From Mesonia sp. HuA40 (GTDB taxonomy: Bacteria; Bacteroidota; Bacteroidia; Flavobacteriales; Flavobacteriaceae): DNA of 64,000 nucleotides. Below the pieces are notes generated by a model that made no database searches, was not told where the DNA came from, and saw only the letters and a list, made by a program, of their open reading frames with translations. Position numbers and translations under genes: made by a program. Below, one piece after another: positions 27,126 through 36,645 of this stretch; position 1 is the first letter of the stretch, and every line of letters begins with the position of its first letter. The DNA lies in the NCBI RefSeq assembly GCF_008017835.1, contig NZ_VRLT01000021.1:144261-208260 (forward strand), given 5' to 3'.

Positions 27126-27776
27126 TTGAACACGTTGAAAGATACATTCAGACATCAAGGTAAGCGACAACATTTGGTTGAAATTCTCAAAGAAAAAGGA
27201 ATTGCAGACCAACGTGTTTTGGAGGCAGTTGGCAAAATACCCCGTCATTTGTTTATGGATAGTAGTTTTGAAGATCACGCTTACCAAGATAAGGCTTTTC
27301 CTATTGCGGCAGATCAAACTATTTCGCAACCTTACACCGTAGCTTTTCAAACGGAGTTGTTGGCGGTAGAAGCAGGACATCAAGTCTTAGAAATTGGTAC
27401 AGGAAGCGGTTATCAAACGGCGGTTCTTTGTGAACTGGGTGCAAGGGTTTATAGCATCGAACGCCAACAAGAATTATTTAAAAAGACCAAGCTTTTTTTG
27501 CAAAAATTAGGCTATCGCCCTAAATACCTTTGTTTTGGCGATGGCTATAAAGGTTTACCGCTTTATGCTCCTTTTGATCGAGCTATTGTAACGGCAGGAG
27601 CACCCTATGTTCCCAAAGCTTTATTGGCTCAGTTGAAAATTGGGGGCAAGTTGGTCATTCCAGTAGGCGATGACCCGCAAATTATGACGCTCTTTACCCG
27701 AAAATCGGCAACCGAGTTTGAGCGCGAAGAGTTTGGTGAATTCAGATTTGTACCGCTGTTAGAAGATAAAAATTAA
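27126..27776 (+). CDS. pcm: protein-L-isoaspartate O-methyltransferase
   Basis: Pcm methylates L-isoaspartyl residues in aged proteins so that they can be repaired. The 216 residues show the family pattern: PRHLFMDSSFEDHAYQD, ISQPYTVA (about 60-67), the SAM-binding VLEIGTGSGYQTAVL (about 80-94) and the GGKLVIPVG strand near 175. The start is TTG at 27126, at the normal N-terminus of the family. It is preceded by a 233-base gap without any other recognisable feature and ends in a 4-base overlap with the convergent outer-membrane protein gene. Confidence 0.94.
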   Translation: MNTLKDTFRHQGKRQHLVEILKEKGIADQRVLEAVGKIPRHLFMDSSFEDHAYQDKAFPIAADQTISQPYTVAFQTELLAVEAGHQVLEIGTGSGYQTAVLCELGARVYSIERQQELFKKTKLFLQKLGYRPKYLCFGDGYKGLPLYAPFDRAIVTAGAPYVPKALLAQLKIGGKLVIPVGDDPQIMTLFTRKSATEFEREEFGEFRFVPLLEDKN

Positions 27777-30247
27777 AGCGAGAGTCCCACAAATACACCA
27801 AAATCATTTTGATTACCTGATTGGAGGTTCTTTACAAAATCAAGGCGTAAAATTCTGTATTTACCCCAACCTAAATTGTCTAGGCCTAAGCCAACTTCTA
27901 TAAAAGGATTATGTTCTTGGGTGTACAAAGCTTTTCCAGTAGCGACTAAATTTAAATTTAGTGCCCTTATGCCCGGAATTTTCCCTAAAATCCAACCCTT
28001 AAAATCATGTTGTACATGCACTTCGGCAAATGTATTAGCTGTGCTATGACTATACAAATCAAGCAAATAAAATCGGTCTAAACCTTGTTTTAAGCGTAGT
28101 TGGGTAGGTGTGCTATCAAAATGTTGATAATCGATAAAGCTAGTTTTATCTCCACCGATAAAAAATCCGCCTCGAGCGAAATAAGAGAAAGTTCCTCTTT
28201 GTTGCCAGCTTAGGTTTTGATTAACTCTTAAACTGATTTTAGAAAAATTATAAGTATCCAAATCAGTCGCCCAGCCTTGATTATAATACAAGAAAAATCG
28301 AGGGTACTTAGAAGAGCTAACCGTATACTTACCATCGGGGTACAGGTAGTAAGATTGGTCAAAGTCAATCCGCAATCCTACTTCGTACTGCAGCATCTGG
28401 TGTGGGGTAAATAAATCCGACGCTGGTTGATCTCTAGCGTCAAGCGGATTGTTGGGCGTGTAAAATTGTGAGCTTGATTTAAAAAAGCCATGATGAGCTC
28501 TATTTTTAAGTACATCCCTTTTGTTGAAGCTTAAAGCGGAATAAAATCGGAGTCCGTTTGCCAATTCATTCGAATAGCTTATACGCGCAAATTGATTTGC
28601 ATAGAGCTTGAGGTAATTTTTTTGGAAACCGATTAAAGCCAAATCGTATAAATGTAAAGGGGTACTCGACTTATTATTTATTTCTTTGGCTTCAGATCCA
28701 AGACTAATACTTAAAAACGGCTTACTAAAGTTATTGAACTTTTGGGTGTAGGTAAAACTGCCCCGCCAAGTTTTATCGGAAAAGCCGTATTGCGGGGTGG
28801 TTGCAAAACTATAGAAAGTGTTGTTCTTGGGATCGGTTTTTACAAAACGCAGCGGTAAGCTTAAATTGTAGCCTTGCACCATGTTAAAGTGCAAGTTTTT
28901 TAAGGGAGCCTCTACCTGCCAACGCTGGTTTTGATAGCTTTGCTTATAAGTGTAACCATTTATTAAATTACCAATTTTAAAACGATTGTTTGTAGCGTCG
29001 ACAGAATCTTGGTAGCGTTTGCTGTTTTGTAGATTAGCTAATTGTTGTTTTTTTAAATAATCCTGTTGTTCTTCATTGGTTAGTGGTATAGGACGTTGAT
29101 TTTGCCAAAATAAATTGTCTTTATCATTGGCTTTTGTATCGAAAGCTAAAATTTCTTTTCCAAAAATGTCTTGGCCAAACCGCGGATTAAAATCATAGTT
29201 GGTGTACACCGCAGAAAAACGACCATCGCCAGAGACACTTAAAATAGACCAGCTAAAATCTATAGTTTGCGTTTGTTTAACCCATCGCTGATCTAGGGCA
29301 TTAAAACTGAAATTTTGTTTAAAGTGTATGGTTTCAATAGCTTCAAATTGTATCGCCTCACCGGTGGTCTGCAAATCAATTCCGTAAAGCTGCCAAGTTT
29401 CATCTACAATGTAAACAAACCCCGAAAATACACGTCCTTTAGGATTTTTAGGCTGTACTTGTATTTTGTAAATTAAGTGATTTTGTTCGTCATAAAATAG
29501 GTCGGCTAATTGATAGTCGTAGTGATTCAACGCATAGTCAGCTATGGGGGAGATCAAATTTTGCCGCAGTTCAATATTGTTTTTATAAAAATTGAATTCG
29601 GCTTCTTGAGCACTGTTAAAACTAAATCCGTTATCGTCGCCACTTAGCTTTGAGGCGATTATTTTTTCGTGGAAATTATCTGGAGCCTGAAATTTGATTT
29701 GAGATACGGTTTCAGATAGGTATGCGATACCGCTACCAGTAGAATCTAGCTTAGAGCGTAAATCAGATAAATCATTGCCCAATATTTTTTCGGGAGCATT
29801 TTGAATTCTCCAGATTCCTTTAGAGTAGAAATTGGCCGTGTATGCCTTGGTTAGATTAAGGTTTTTTTCTCGGTTAGCAATAGCTTTTTTAATGAGAATA
29901 AGCCCTTTATTCTGTTGTTTGCTTATCACGATTTGATCAAGTGAGGTAGGCTCTTCTTCTAAGACAATAGTACCGCAGTCATGCTGCGGGGCATCTATAA
30001 TAATTTTTCGTTTTAGCGTTTTATAACCCAAATACCGAAAAACTAAAGTTAAGCTGTCTGAATTTGCAACGGGTAACTCAAAATAACCCGATTGGTTACT
30101 CACGCTACCTTGGTAGGAGTTTTCAATAAAGATATTAACTTGTGCAAGCCCTTCTTGCTGGGCGTTGATTACCCGACCGGTAATTTGAGCCTGAGTTTGT
30201 AAACTACAAGCTAATAAAAAGATTAAACCAAAAAGCTTTTGGCGCAT
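27773..30247 (-). CDS. DUF5686 outer-membrane protein with carboxypeptidase-regulatory-like domain
   Basis: An 824-residue exported protein: signal peptide 1-20 (after LQTQA), then a CarboxypepD_reg-like beta-sandwich (about 22-105: ITGRVINAQQEGLAQVN, LTLVFRYLGYKT), then a DUF5686 region of about 700 residues with many amphipathic beta strands, consistent with an outer-membrane barrel, ending with a terminal aromatic strand (FGVFVGLSL). There is no plug domain or TonB box, so it is not a classical TonB-dependent transporter. smpB lies 2 bases upstream. The cargo or function is unknown. Confidence 0.83.
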   Translation of the reverse strand: MRQKLFGLIFLLACSLQTQAQITGRVINAQQEGLAQVNIFIENSYQGSVSNQSGYFELPVANSDSLTLVFRYLGYKTLKRKIIIDAPQHDCGTIVLEEEPTSLDQIVISKQQNKGLILIKKAIANREKNLNLTKAYTANFYSKGIWRIQNAPEKILGNDLSDLRSKLDSTGSGIAYLSETVSQIKFQAPDNFHEKIIASKLSGDDNGFSFNSAQEAEFNFYKNNIELRQNLISPIADYALNHYDYQLADLFYDEQNHLIYKIQVQPKNPKGRVFSGFVYIVDETWQLYGIDLQTTGEAIQFEAIETIHFKQNFSFNALDQRWVKQTQTIDFSWSILSVSGDGRFSAVYTNYDFNPRFGQDIFGKEILAFDTKANDKDNLFWQNQRPIPLTNEEQQDYLKKQQLANLQNSKRYQDSVDATNNRFKIGNLINGYTYKQSYQNQRWQVEAPLKNLHFNMVQGYNLSLPLRFVKTDPKNNTFYSFATTPQYGFSDKTWRGSFTYTQKFNNFSKPFLSISLGSEAKEINNKSSTPLHLYDLALIGFQKNYLKLYANQFARISYSNELANGLRFYSALSFNKRDVLKNRAHHGFFKSSSQFYTPNNPLDARDQPASDLFTPHQMLQYEVGLRIDFDQSYYLYPDGKYTVSSSKYPRFFLYYNQGWATDLDTYNFSKISLRVNQNLSWQQRGTFSYFARGGFFIGGDKTSFIDYQHFDSTPTQLRLKQGLDRFYLLDLYSHSTANTFAEVHVQHDFKGWILGKIPGIRALNLNLVATGKALYTQEHNPFIEVGLGLDNLGWGKYRILRLDFVKNLQSGNQNDFGVFVGLSL

Positions 30248-30249
30248 AC

Positions 30250-30711
30250 CTAGGCATTATAAGATTTTTTAATTCGGTCTAATTTACGTTTATTCTCTCG
30301 GTCTTTTATGGTTTCGCGCTTATCGTGCATTTTTTTACCTTTTGCCAAGCCAATTTGCAATTTTGCTAAACCTCGCTCATTAATAAACAAGCGCAGGGGT
30401 ATAATGGTTAAGCCGGTATTGCTCACCTCTTTATGTAGCTTTCTTAATTCTTTGCGCTGCAGTAGCAATTTGCGTTCGCTTTTAGGATTGTGGTTAAAAT
30501 GCGAAGCGTGCGAATACTCTTCTATATGCATATTAATGACATACAGCTCATTACGGTGAAATTCGCAAAAACTTTCGGCAATACTTGCTTTTCCTTGACG
30601 GATAGATTTTATTTCGGTTCCGGCCAAACTGATTCCAGCAATGTATTTATCTATAATTTCATACTGAAATCGCGCCTTTCTATTCTGTATGTTGATGTTG
30701 TTTTTACTCAT
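30250..30711 (-). CDS. smpB: SsrA-binding protein
   Basis: SmpB binds tmRNA and delivers it to stalled ribosomes for trans-translation. The 153 residues have the family features: NRKARFQYEI near the start, GTEIKSIRQGKASI, RKLLLQRKEL and the basic C-terminal tail KGKKMHDKRETIKDRENKR that enters the decoding centre. No tmRNA gene is visible in this window. Confidence 0.96.
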   Translation of the reverse strand: MSKNNINIQNRKARFQYEIIDKYIAGISLAGTEIKSIRQGKASIAESFCEFHRNELYVINMHIEEYSHASHFNHNPKSERKLLLQRKELRKLHKEVSNTGLTIIPLRLFINERGLAKLQIGLAKGKKMHDKRETIKDRENKRKLDRIKKSYNA

Positions 30712-30853
30712 AGTGCTAAAATAAGGTGCTTTTTTAAACTAAGCTGCTTTTTTAAACAAATTTTACCGTTCTAGATGTTGCTGTTTTTCTTTATAATTTA
30801 CTTAATTTGTTAAAAATAATATAGCTTTATAGCTTAACCAAACAAAACGCCAC

Positions 30854-31615
30854 ATGAGACTTACTATTTTAGCGCTGGCCTTGGCGCTAGGCCTAACCAG
30901 TTGTCAACAAAATATTGAATATAAACCCTTAGAACCAGCCAATGCGGCTAACCGAGAAAAAGCCAAGGCTATCATCCAGGAAACCTTTGACAAAACAGGT
31001 GTAGCCTTGCAAGAATCAGCTGTGATTAAATTTAAACACCAAGGCGAACACTATATGGCGTTGCGCAACTGTGGTATGTTTATGTACCGCAAGCAAAATA
31101 CCCAGGGGAAAGATGCCATAGAAGACGTTTTAGATAACCAAGGCTTTGAACGCAAAATAAACAAACATTTAGAAGAATTAACTAGCGATGAGGTTCAAGA
31201 GGCTAAAGCGGAACTTCAGCAAAGAGTAAATTGGGTGCAATTTCCTTTTGGATACCAGGAGCGAAGCTTTTATTGGATAGGAGAATTAAAAACCGATGAA
31301 GCTAACTACCATAAAATAGCCATAGAAAATGAGGGGGAGCCCCAGGAGATTTGGTGGGTGAATAGCCAAGATCACTTGATATATTATGTTGCACAAGCTA
31401 ATGGTGATACATCTGGGCGATTGTTTAAACTAGATCCTAGTTTTACGCAAGAAGGTGTCCACCTTAATCAGGTTTACGCTTATGCAGTGCCTGATGCCGT
31501 TCCCTTGCGTTATGCTGCCGATGAATTTGTTGAAGCTAGCCAAGAATGGAAGCAAACCGATAGTTTAAAATTAGATCAAGCCAGTGTATTATTAACATCT
31601 TCTAACTGCGAATAA
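30854..31615 (+). CDS. lipoprotein of unknown function
   Basis: A 253-residue lipoprotein: signal peptide with lipobox LTSC and Cys17, followed by an acidic mature part. It has a Trp/Tyr-rich centre (YQERSFYWIGEL and EIWWVNSQDHLIYY) that suggests a beta-rich fold. I recognise no characterised family; it may be one of the DUF6503-type flavobacterial lipoproteins, but this could not be checked. It is transcribed alone and ends 4 bases before a convergent gene. Confidence 0.75.
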   Translation: MRLTILALALALGLTSCQQNIEYKPLEPANAANREKAKAIIQETFDKTGVALQESAVIKFKHQGEHYMALRNCGMFMYRKQNTQGKDAIEDVLDNQGFERKINKHLEELTSDEVQEAKAELQQRVNWVQFPFGYQERSFYWIGELKTDEANYHKIAIENEGEPQEIWWVNSQDHLIYYVAQANGDTSGRLFKLDPSFTQEGVHLNQVYAYAVPDAVPLRYAADEFVEASQEWKQTDSLKLDQASVLLTSSNCE

Positions 31616-31619
31616 TCGT

Positions 31620-32717
31620 TTAATGCTTTTTAATTTCAAACCATAATACCTGATTTATTTGTTCGTCGAAACTATTAAAATTATTGTCGGCTACAAGCAA
31701 TAAGGTGAGGTTGCCGTTGGGCAGTGTGGGACCAAAGCACATGCCTTCAAGATTATCTAACCGCTTAGAAGCTAATGACTTTCTTATTTTTTTAAGATCT
31801 AGAATCAGTTTTTTGTGTGTTTTGGCTTTTCGATTCAACTGTTTAAGGTTTTGGTCTGGGTTTAAATCCGTAAACTTATATTCAAAAAGAATTGCGCGAT
31901 TAGCCTTATTACCTCGGCCGGCAGAATAGGCGCGTTCAAGCATAATATATCGGCTTTGGTCAAAAGACAGCATAGCGGTTATCCCATTAATAGCAAAGGG
32001 TTTAAGCGGCCATGTGCGTATGCGCTCTAACGGATAAAAATATTCTTTTTGGTAATTCTTGTCCGCTAAATCATAGCGCAAAACACTTACCAAGGCAGGG
32101 GTGTCGTAAAGCTTTGGTTTTTGGCCCCAGCGGCTGGCTGGTAATTCTAAAGCTGCAAAAAATTGCGATTGGTCGGGGGTAAAGCACAAACTTTCCCAAA
32201 CGCCATTATGATGTGCTTGGTTACCTTTGTTTACGTCGATATAATGGGGTAGGGAATAGGTTTTTTGTATTTTTCCTTGCTCGTCAATTTGATAGATACC
32301 CGATTGTTTTTTGTTTTGGATAGAACCCTCACTCGAAACGAGAAAGCCAGGTTGATTGGGATGTACCAATACAGATTCTAAATCAAACCACAGGTCTGTA
32401 TTATCGGTATTTATTTTTATGGCTTCTATAAAGTTTATTTGGTTTATTTTTTCGGCAGCAAATTCGATTGTCGTTTTATATATACGCGGATTGCTAGGTA
32501 CATCAACTACCCAGTAAAAGTATCCGTCGCGATAGTCTATACCCGATAATCCGCCAATTGGCTCAGCATTAAATTTCGCATCTTTAGCGATGATGTACTC
32601 ATCTAATAACTCAAGTTCTATTTTGCTTCGCTCATATGATTTTAAACTGGAGCAGCTATTGAGGTAAATCATTGCCATAACGGCAAAGCAAATTTTATAA
32701 AAAGTCTTAAATAACAT
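31620..32717 (-). CDS. phytase-like esterase family lipoprotein
   Basis: A 365-residue lipoprotein (start ATG 32717; lipobox YLNSC) with a beta-propeller-like body. It matches the esterase-like activity of phytase family: GGLSGIDYRDGYFYWVVD near the start, DLWFDLESV, and RLDNLEGMCFGP with LLVADNNF near the C-terminus. These WVVD and NLEGM-type strands hold calcium in related phytase-like propellers. An in-frame codon 174 bases further upstream would add a non-signal extension overlapping the divergent csbD gene, so I rejected it. The substrate is unknown. Confidence 0.82.
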   Translation of the reverse strand: MLFKTFYKICFAVMAMIYLNSCSSLKSYERSKIELELLDEYIIAKDAKFNAEPIGGLSGIDYRDGYFYWVVDVPSNPRIYKTTIEFAAEKINQINFIEAIKINTDNTDLWFDLESVLVHPNQPGFLVSSEGSIQNKKQSGIYQIDEQGKIQKTYSLPHYIDVNKGNQAHHNGVWESLCFTPDQSQFFAALELPASRWGQKPKLYDTPALVSVLRYDLADKNYQKEYFYPLERIRTWPLKPFAINGITAMLSFDQSRYIMLERAYSAGRGNKANRAILFEYKFTDLNPDQNLKQLNRKAKTHKKLILDLKKIRKSLASKRLDNLEGMCFGPTLPNGNLTLLLVADNNFNSFDEQINQVLWFEIKKH

Positions 32718-32802
32718 TGTATTAGGATAAAAATAAGATTTCATTAATAACTTAAGACTGCAAATAACTGTACTTTTAGATAAATTAAAAAACTTAAATA
32801 TT

Positions 32803-32988
32803 ATGAATGAGCAAGAATTAGAAGGAAAGTGGAAACAAGTAAAGGGAAAGTTCAAACAAAAATACGGTGAAATCACCGATGATGATACCACTTATTCTGA
32901 AGGTAAATTTGATGAGATGCTAGGTAAACTAGAGGAAAAAACAGGAAAAACCAAAGCTGCACTTAAAGAAGAAATCAGTAAATTATAG
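32803..32988 (+). CDS. CsbD-family stress protein
   Basis: A 61-residue highly charged protein with the CsbD pattern LEGKWKQVKGKFKQKYGEITDDD followed by a second, helical repeat (DEMLGKLEEKTGKTKA). CsbD proteins accumulate under general stress and in stationary phase; their biochemical role is unknown. It is divergent from the phytase-like gene and followed by a bidirectional terminator. Confidence 0.9.
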   Translation: MNEQELEGKWKQVKGKFKQKYGEITDDDTTYSEGKFDEMLGKLEEKTGKTKAALKEEISKL

Positions 32989-33015
32989 ATGGAGCTAGGA
33001 GGGTTTTAACGAAAT

Positions 33016-33050
33016 TAAAAAGGTAGCATTTAAAATGCTACCTTTTTTAA
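33016..33050. terminator. bidirectional terminator between csbD and the cyclophilin-FKBP gene
   Basis: AAAAGGTAGCATT / AATGCTACCTTTT with a very short AT loop, flanked by A and T runs on both sides. It serves the convergent csbD and peptidyl-prolyl isomerase genes. Confidence 0.88.
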
Positions 33051-33067
33051 TGCTTACATTTTTAGTA

Positions 33068-34147
33068 TTAGTTTATTTCAACTAATTCTACATCAAAAAT
33101 TAATATAGAATTGGGAGGAATGGGGCCTATACCACGCTCACCGTATCCTAAGTAAGGTGGAATCATTAATTTAGCTTGGTCGCCTTCGTTCAAAAGCATA
33201 ATCCCTTCGTCCCAACCAGGAATAACTTTACCTGTGCCTACTGGAAATTCGATAGGCTGATTACGATCGTACGAAGAATCAAATTTGGTGCCGTCTGTTA
33301 GCATTCCGGTATAGTGAACTTTTACCATTTGACCTGCTTTTGGTTTTTTGGTACCATTTCCTTTTTTAATGATTTTATACCATAATCCGCTATCGGTTTT
33401 TTCATAACCATCGGCCATACTATTCAACTCCTCATCGATTTTCTTTTTCATTTCGGCTTTACGCTCTTCAGCTTTAGCGGCTTCAATTTTTTGTTGCTCG
33501 ATTACGTCTTTCATGGCGCTATCAAATTTTTCTACAGCATCAAAAGACTTGGCAGCTTTTCCTTTTCTTATGATATTTACTTCTTGAATAATCACAGGAT
33601 TTACTGGCTTATCTCCTGGCTTAGTGGTCTCTACTTTTCCTATGCTATCAACCACTTCTTGCCCCAATACAATTTCTCCAAAAACACTATGTCTATTGTC
33701 TAAGTGTGGGGTTTCTTTTAGGGTAATAAAAAACTGACTTCCATTGGTGCCAGGTCCGGCGTTAGCCATAGAGAGTATACCCTTTTTACTGTGCTTTAAA
33801 GATTCGTCGAACTCATCGGGAAACTTGTAACCTGGTCCGCCAGCTCCGGTACCTTCGGGATCACCGCCTTGAATCATAAAGTTATCAATAACACGATGAA
33901 ATTTTAACCCATTGTAAAACTTCTTGTTGGCATAACTAGTGTCTACCTGTGGGTGAGTACCTTCGGCCAAAGCCACAAAATTAGCCACGATAAGTGGTGT
34001 TTTTTCAAAATGCAGCTGACTTACAAAAGTTCCTTTGTTGGTAACAAATTCGGCATAAAGCCCATCGTTTAAGTCGGGATATTTCTCATTGCAAGCATAC
34101 AGGCTTAGCGCTACAAATAAGCATAAAAATGCACTTTTTAATTTCAT
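33068..34147 (-). CDS. cyclophilin-FKBP fusion peptidyl-prolyl isomerase, lipoprotein
   Basis: A 359-residue dual prolyl isomerase. It has a lipoprotein signal (LYAC lipobox near residue 19), then a cyclophilin domain (about 25-195: KFHRVIDNFMIQGGDP, GTNGSQFFITL, HSVFGEI), a charged helical linker (about 200-240) and an FKBP domain (about 250-359: VKVHYTGML, FDSSYDR, GYGERG). Both active sites look complete. It is probably anchored in the periplasm or outer membrane as a folding helper. Start ATG 34147 is used; a codon 12 bases upstream is also possible. gldI lies 4 bases upstream, so two such enzymes are made together. Confidence 0.92.
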   Translation of the reverse strand: MKLKSAFLCLFVALSLYACNEKYPDLNDGLYAEFVTNKGTFVSQLHFEKTPLIVANFVALAEGTHPQVDTSYANKKFYNGLKFHRVIDNFMIQGGDPEGTGAGGPGYKFPDEFDESLKHSKKGILSMANAGPGTNGSQFFITLKETPHLDNRHSVFGEIVLGQEVVDSIGKVETTKPGDKPVNPVIIQEVNIIRKGKAAKSFDAVEKFDSAMKDVIEQQKIEAAKAEERKAEMKKKIDEELNSMADGYEKTDSGLWYKIIKKGNGTKKPKAGQMVKVHYTGMLTDGTKFDSSYDRNQPIEFPVGTGKVIPGWDEGIMLLNEGDQAKLMIPPYLGYGERGIGPIPPNSILIFDVELVEIN

Positions 34148-34151
34148 AAAT

Positions 34152-34721
34152 TTAGTCATTTAATTGTTTTTCGTTATTTAATTCAATTGAGTTTAAGGTT
34201 ATGGTAGACCGAATGGGGAGATTTCTTCCTATTTTCTGGTTATCACCATAATAGCCAAAAGCTTTATGTGAAGGAAAATAAAAAGTAAGGGTCTCGCCAG
34301 GTTTCATCATTTTTAAAGCTTGGCGTAAGCCAATAAAAACGCTTTCTTGGTCTATAGCATACTCGCGTGTGCCTAATTCTTCTCTAGTATATATGGGCTG
34401 CCCTATTAAGGTGCTAATGTCATAATCAAAGTTTACCAAATCGCCAAATTGAGGAGTGAGGGTGTCTTTACCGATTTTGGTATCGTAGCGGTACCAGAAA
34501 CCGTTGGGCGAAGCGTGGTAAGTATTGATTGTATCCTGCTTAATAATCGAATCGATTAAAGCTTCTTCGTAGGCTACTAATTTTTTGTTGCGCGCAACCG
34601 ATTCCCGAATAAAAGAACCTGATTGTTGACTCATCGGGCGTCTAGCTTCTGGAGTTTTGCAACTAAAAAGCAATAATCCTATGCAAAAAGACTGTAAAAA
34701 AATACGGTATATATTATTCAT
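34152..34721 (-). CDS. gldI: gliding motility lipoprotein GldI (FKBP-type prolyl isomerase)
   Basis: GldI is an FKBP-like lipoprotein required for gliding in Flavobacterium. The 189-residue product has a lipoprotein signal with LLFSC, a Ser/Arg-rich spacer (RRPMSQQSGSFIRESVARNKKL), and a diverged FKBP domain (GDLVNFDYDI, MKPGETLTFYFPSHKAFGYYG). The FKBP active-site aromatics are only partly kept. I chose ATG 34721, which gives a proper signal peptide; it overlaps the DHH gene by 8 bases. Gene order DHH-gldI is typical of Flavobacteriaceae. Gliding also needs the other gld/spr genes, none of which are in this window. Confidence 0.88.
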   Translation of the reverse strand: MNNIYRIFLQSFCIGLLLFSCKTPEARRPMSQQSGSFIRESVARNKKLVAYEEALIDSIIKQDTINTYHASPNGFWYRYDTKIGKDTLTPQFGDLVNFDYDISTLIGQPIYTREELGTREYAIDQESVFIGLRQALKMMKPGETLTFYFPSHKAFGYYGDNQKIGRNLPIRSTITLNSIELNNEKQLND

Positions 34722-35724
34722 GAGTAAGTTGGGGTAACAATTGCTCAAACTTTTCTAAGGTTTCGCTAAGTGGTAAATCGCTTTTTCCTCCGGCTGCATT
34801 GATGTGTCCGCCACCTTGAAAATGTTTTCTTGCAATTTGGTTAACATCAAAATCTCCTTTAGAACGCAAAGAGATTTTTACGATGTTTTCTTCCTTGTTT
34901 TCAATGAAAATAGCAGCAAATATGATTCCTTTAATCGCCAGGCCATAATTTACAAAACCTTCTGTATCTCCCTTTTTAAAATTGTTTTGGTCTAACTCTT
35001 CCTGAGACAGGCTTATATAAGCCGTTTTGTAGGCCGGTAAAATTTTCATATTGCTTAAGGCTACTCCCAGTAATTGCATACGGTTGCTACTGCTACTGTC
35101 ATAAATGGCATTGTGTATGGCCGTATTATTCGCACCAGCATCAATCAGTCGTGCTATAATTTTATGGGTTCGGCTAGTGGTTGAAGAAAAACGAAAAGAA
35201 CCTGTATCGGTCATAATGCCCGTATACAAACAAGTAGCCATATCTTCGGTAATCAAATGCGTATCGCCCAAAAATTCCAAGAAATTGAAAACCATCTCAC
35301 AAGTAGAGGAGCAGTTTACATCAGAATAGGTAAAACGGGCGTAATCTGCCGGTGCTTGGTGATGATCAATCATCACAAAAGTAGTATCTAAATCAGCTAA
35401 GACCTGCTGCATAGCCTCACCTGTTCGACTTAAATCGTTAAAATCTAAGGTAAACACCATAGAGGAATCTTGTAGGCATTGCGTAGCTTTTTGCTGTTGC
35501 TCACAAAATAAAATAATCTCTTCTTGATGCGGTAACCAGCTCAAAAAATCAGGATATAGATTGGGCGAAATTAAATGCACGGTGTGCCCCAGCTGTTCTA
35601 AATATAATTTCAAGGCTAGTGTAGACCCTAAGGCATCTCCGTCTGGATTCCTGTGCGGAATGATGCTAATGGTTCGGGGATTAGCCAAAAGCGATTTTAT
35701 TTCACTAATTTGTTCTGCTGTCAT
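34714..35724 (-). CDS. DHH-family phosphoesterase (NrnA-like)
   Basis: A 336-residue DHH/DHHA1 phosphoesterase, of the type that degrades short oligoribonucleotides (nanoRNase) and dephosphorylates pAp. Metal ligands are visible in PHRNPDGDALGS (about 22-33), the DFNDLSRTG stretch, the MIDHHQAP motif (about 120) and the C-terminal GGGHINAAGG of DHHA1. It is the first gene of the operon with gldI and the cyclophilin-FKBP gene. Confidence 0.92.
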   Translation of the reverse strand: MTAEQISEIKSLLANPRTISIIPHRNPDGDALGSTLALKLYLEQLGHTVHLISPNLYPDFLSWLPHQEEIILFCEQQQKATQCLQDSSMVFTLDFNDLSRTGEAMQQVLADLDTTFVMIDHHQAPADYARFTYSDVNCSSTCEMVFNFLEFLGDTHLITEDMATCLYTGIMTDTGSFRFSSTTSRTHKIIARLIDAGANNTAIHNAIYDSSSSNRMQLLGVALSNMKILPAYKTAYISLSQEELDQNNFKKGDTEGFVNYGLAIKGIIFAAIFIENKEENIVKISLRSKGDFDVNQIARKHFQGGGHINAAGGKSDLPLSETLEKFEQLLPQLTHE

Positions 35725-36100
35725 AGGCGATAAAGATACAATTTCTGTAGATTTAGAAAACCTAAGTTTTGTATTTTCTTTTAAAGCCTAGACTTGTGCT
35801 AAGAAGAGGTTGTTTTTCACGCCTAATGCTAAAAGTAAGTTCTGCTTGTGCTCGGCTACTCTAATCAAATCCGCTTTAAAGCTATACTAGACCGCAAAAC
35901 TTTTTATTTAACGCTAATGGTTTTTGTAATCTGCTTAAAATTGCAATGACATGATTTTTTTCTCTTTACGGAAAGGTTTTCACACAATTTTATTACGTTC
36001 TACCTTTATTTTATTGCTGAAATCAATTCGGTTTAACCGAAAAGGGAATGCTTAAAATTTATTAACTAACTTCAAGTAAATTGGAAATGAATCTAAAAAT
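35725..36100. other. 376-base intergenic region
   Basis: No coding potential was recognised on either strand. The only structure seen is a short perfect palindrome TTCGGTTTAACCGAA at 36027-36041. It separates the gldI operon from a frameshifted membrane gene. Confidence 0.5.
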
Positions 36101-36540
36101 TTAGGCAATCCATTTTTTTTGAATCGCTCGTTGGGCGATATAAATACAAAATACGCCAATGATCAAAACCATTACAGGCATATTGCGGCACCCGGACCGT
36201 AAACCTGGGTAGCTTTAGCAATGAAAAGGCTGTGAGTCATCTGTACCACGATACCCACCAAAGAAATCAAGAACAGCGTTTTAGCCCATTTATTTTTTAA
36301 AAGCAGCAATAAACTACCTAAAAATCCGCCACTAACTGCCATGGCGAAGGCAATTAGTGCCCAAGTGGGATAATTGGCGTACAATACTTGTTGATTTTCG
36401 GGGAGTAGTGCAATCTCCTCGGCACCCATACTTATTTGATTGATAAAAGCGAGCACTCCCATCAAATTCCATACTAATAGAAATACGGCCAAGGCTATAA
36501 ACCATTTAGGGGCTTTTTGTTTGGTGGTGCTTGGGTTCAT
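36101..36540 (-). pseudogene. small four-helix membrane protein gene with a frameshift near its end
   Basis: The first 123 codons from ATG 36540 encode a membrane protein with about four helices (PKWFIALAVFLLVWNLMGVLA at the start) similar to a small family often labelled sugar transporter in Bacteroidota without functional proof. The reading frame then stops at 36172 after GPGAAICL. Shifting one base at 36181-36184 restores a natural end in another frame: MPVMVLIIGVFCIYIA then QRAIQKKWIA and TAA at 36101-36103, giving a fourth helix. A single lost base (an expected ATTATG read as ATATG) explains it. It is either a recent pseudogene or a sequencing error. Confidence 0.72.
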
Positions 36541-36645
36541 AAATTTGGTTTTTAAGTTGACTGTTGTTTTTAATCGCTTTTGCGGAAGTAAGGCCCACCT
36601 GCGCATCTTTAATAAAGTTAATCCTTTTTTAATTATAACCGATTA

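Noticed and set aside
32718..32891. 58-residue extension of the phytase-like lipoprotein
   Set aside because: It is antisense to csbD, hides the lipoprotein signal and has low-complexity composition.
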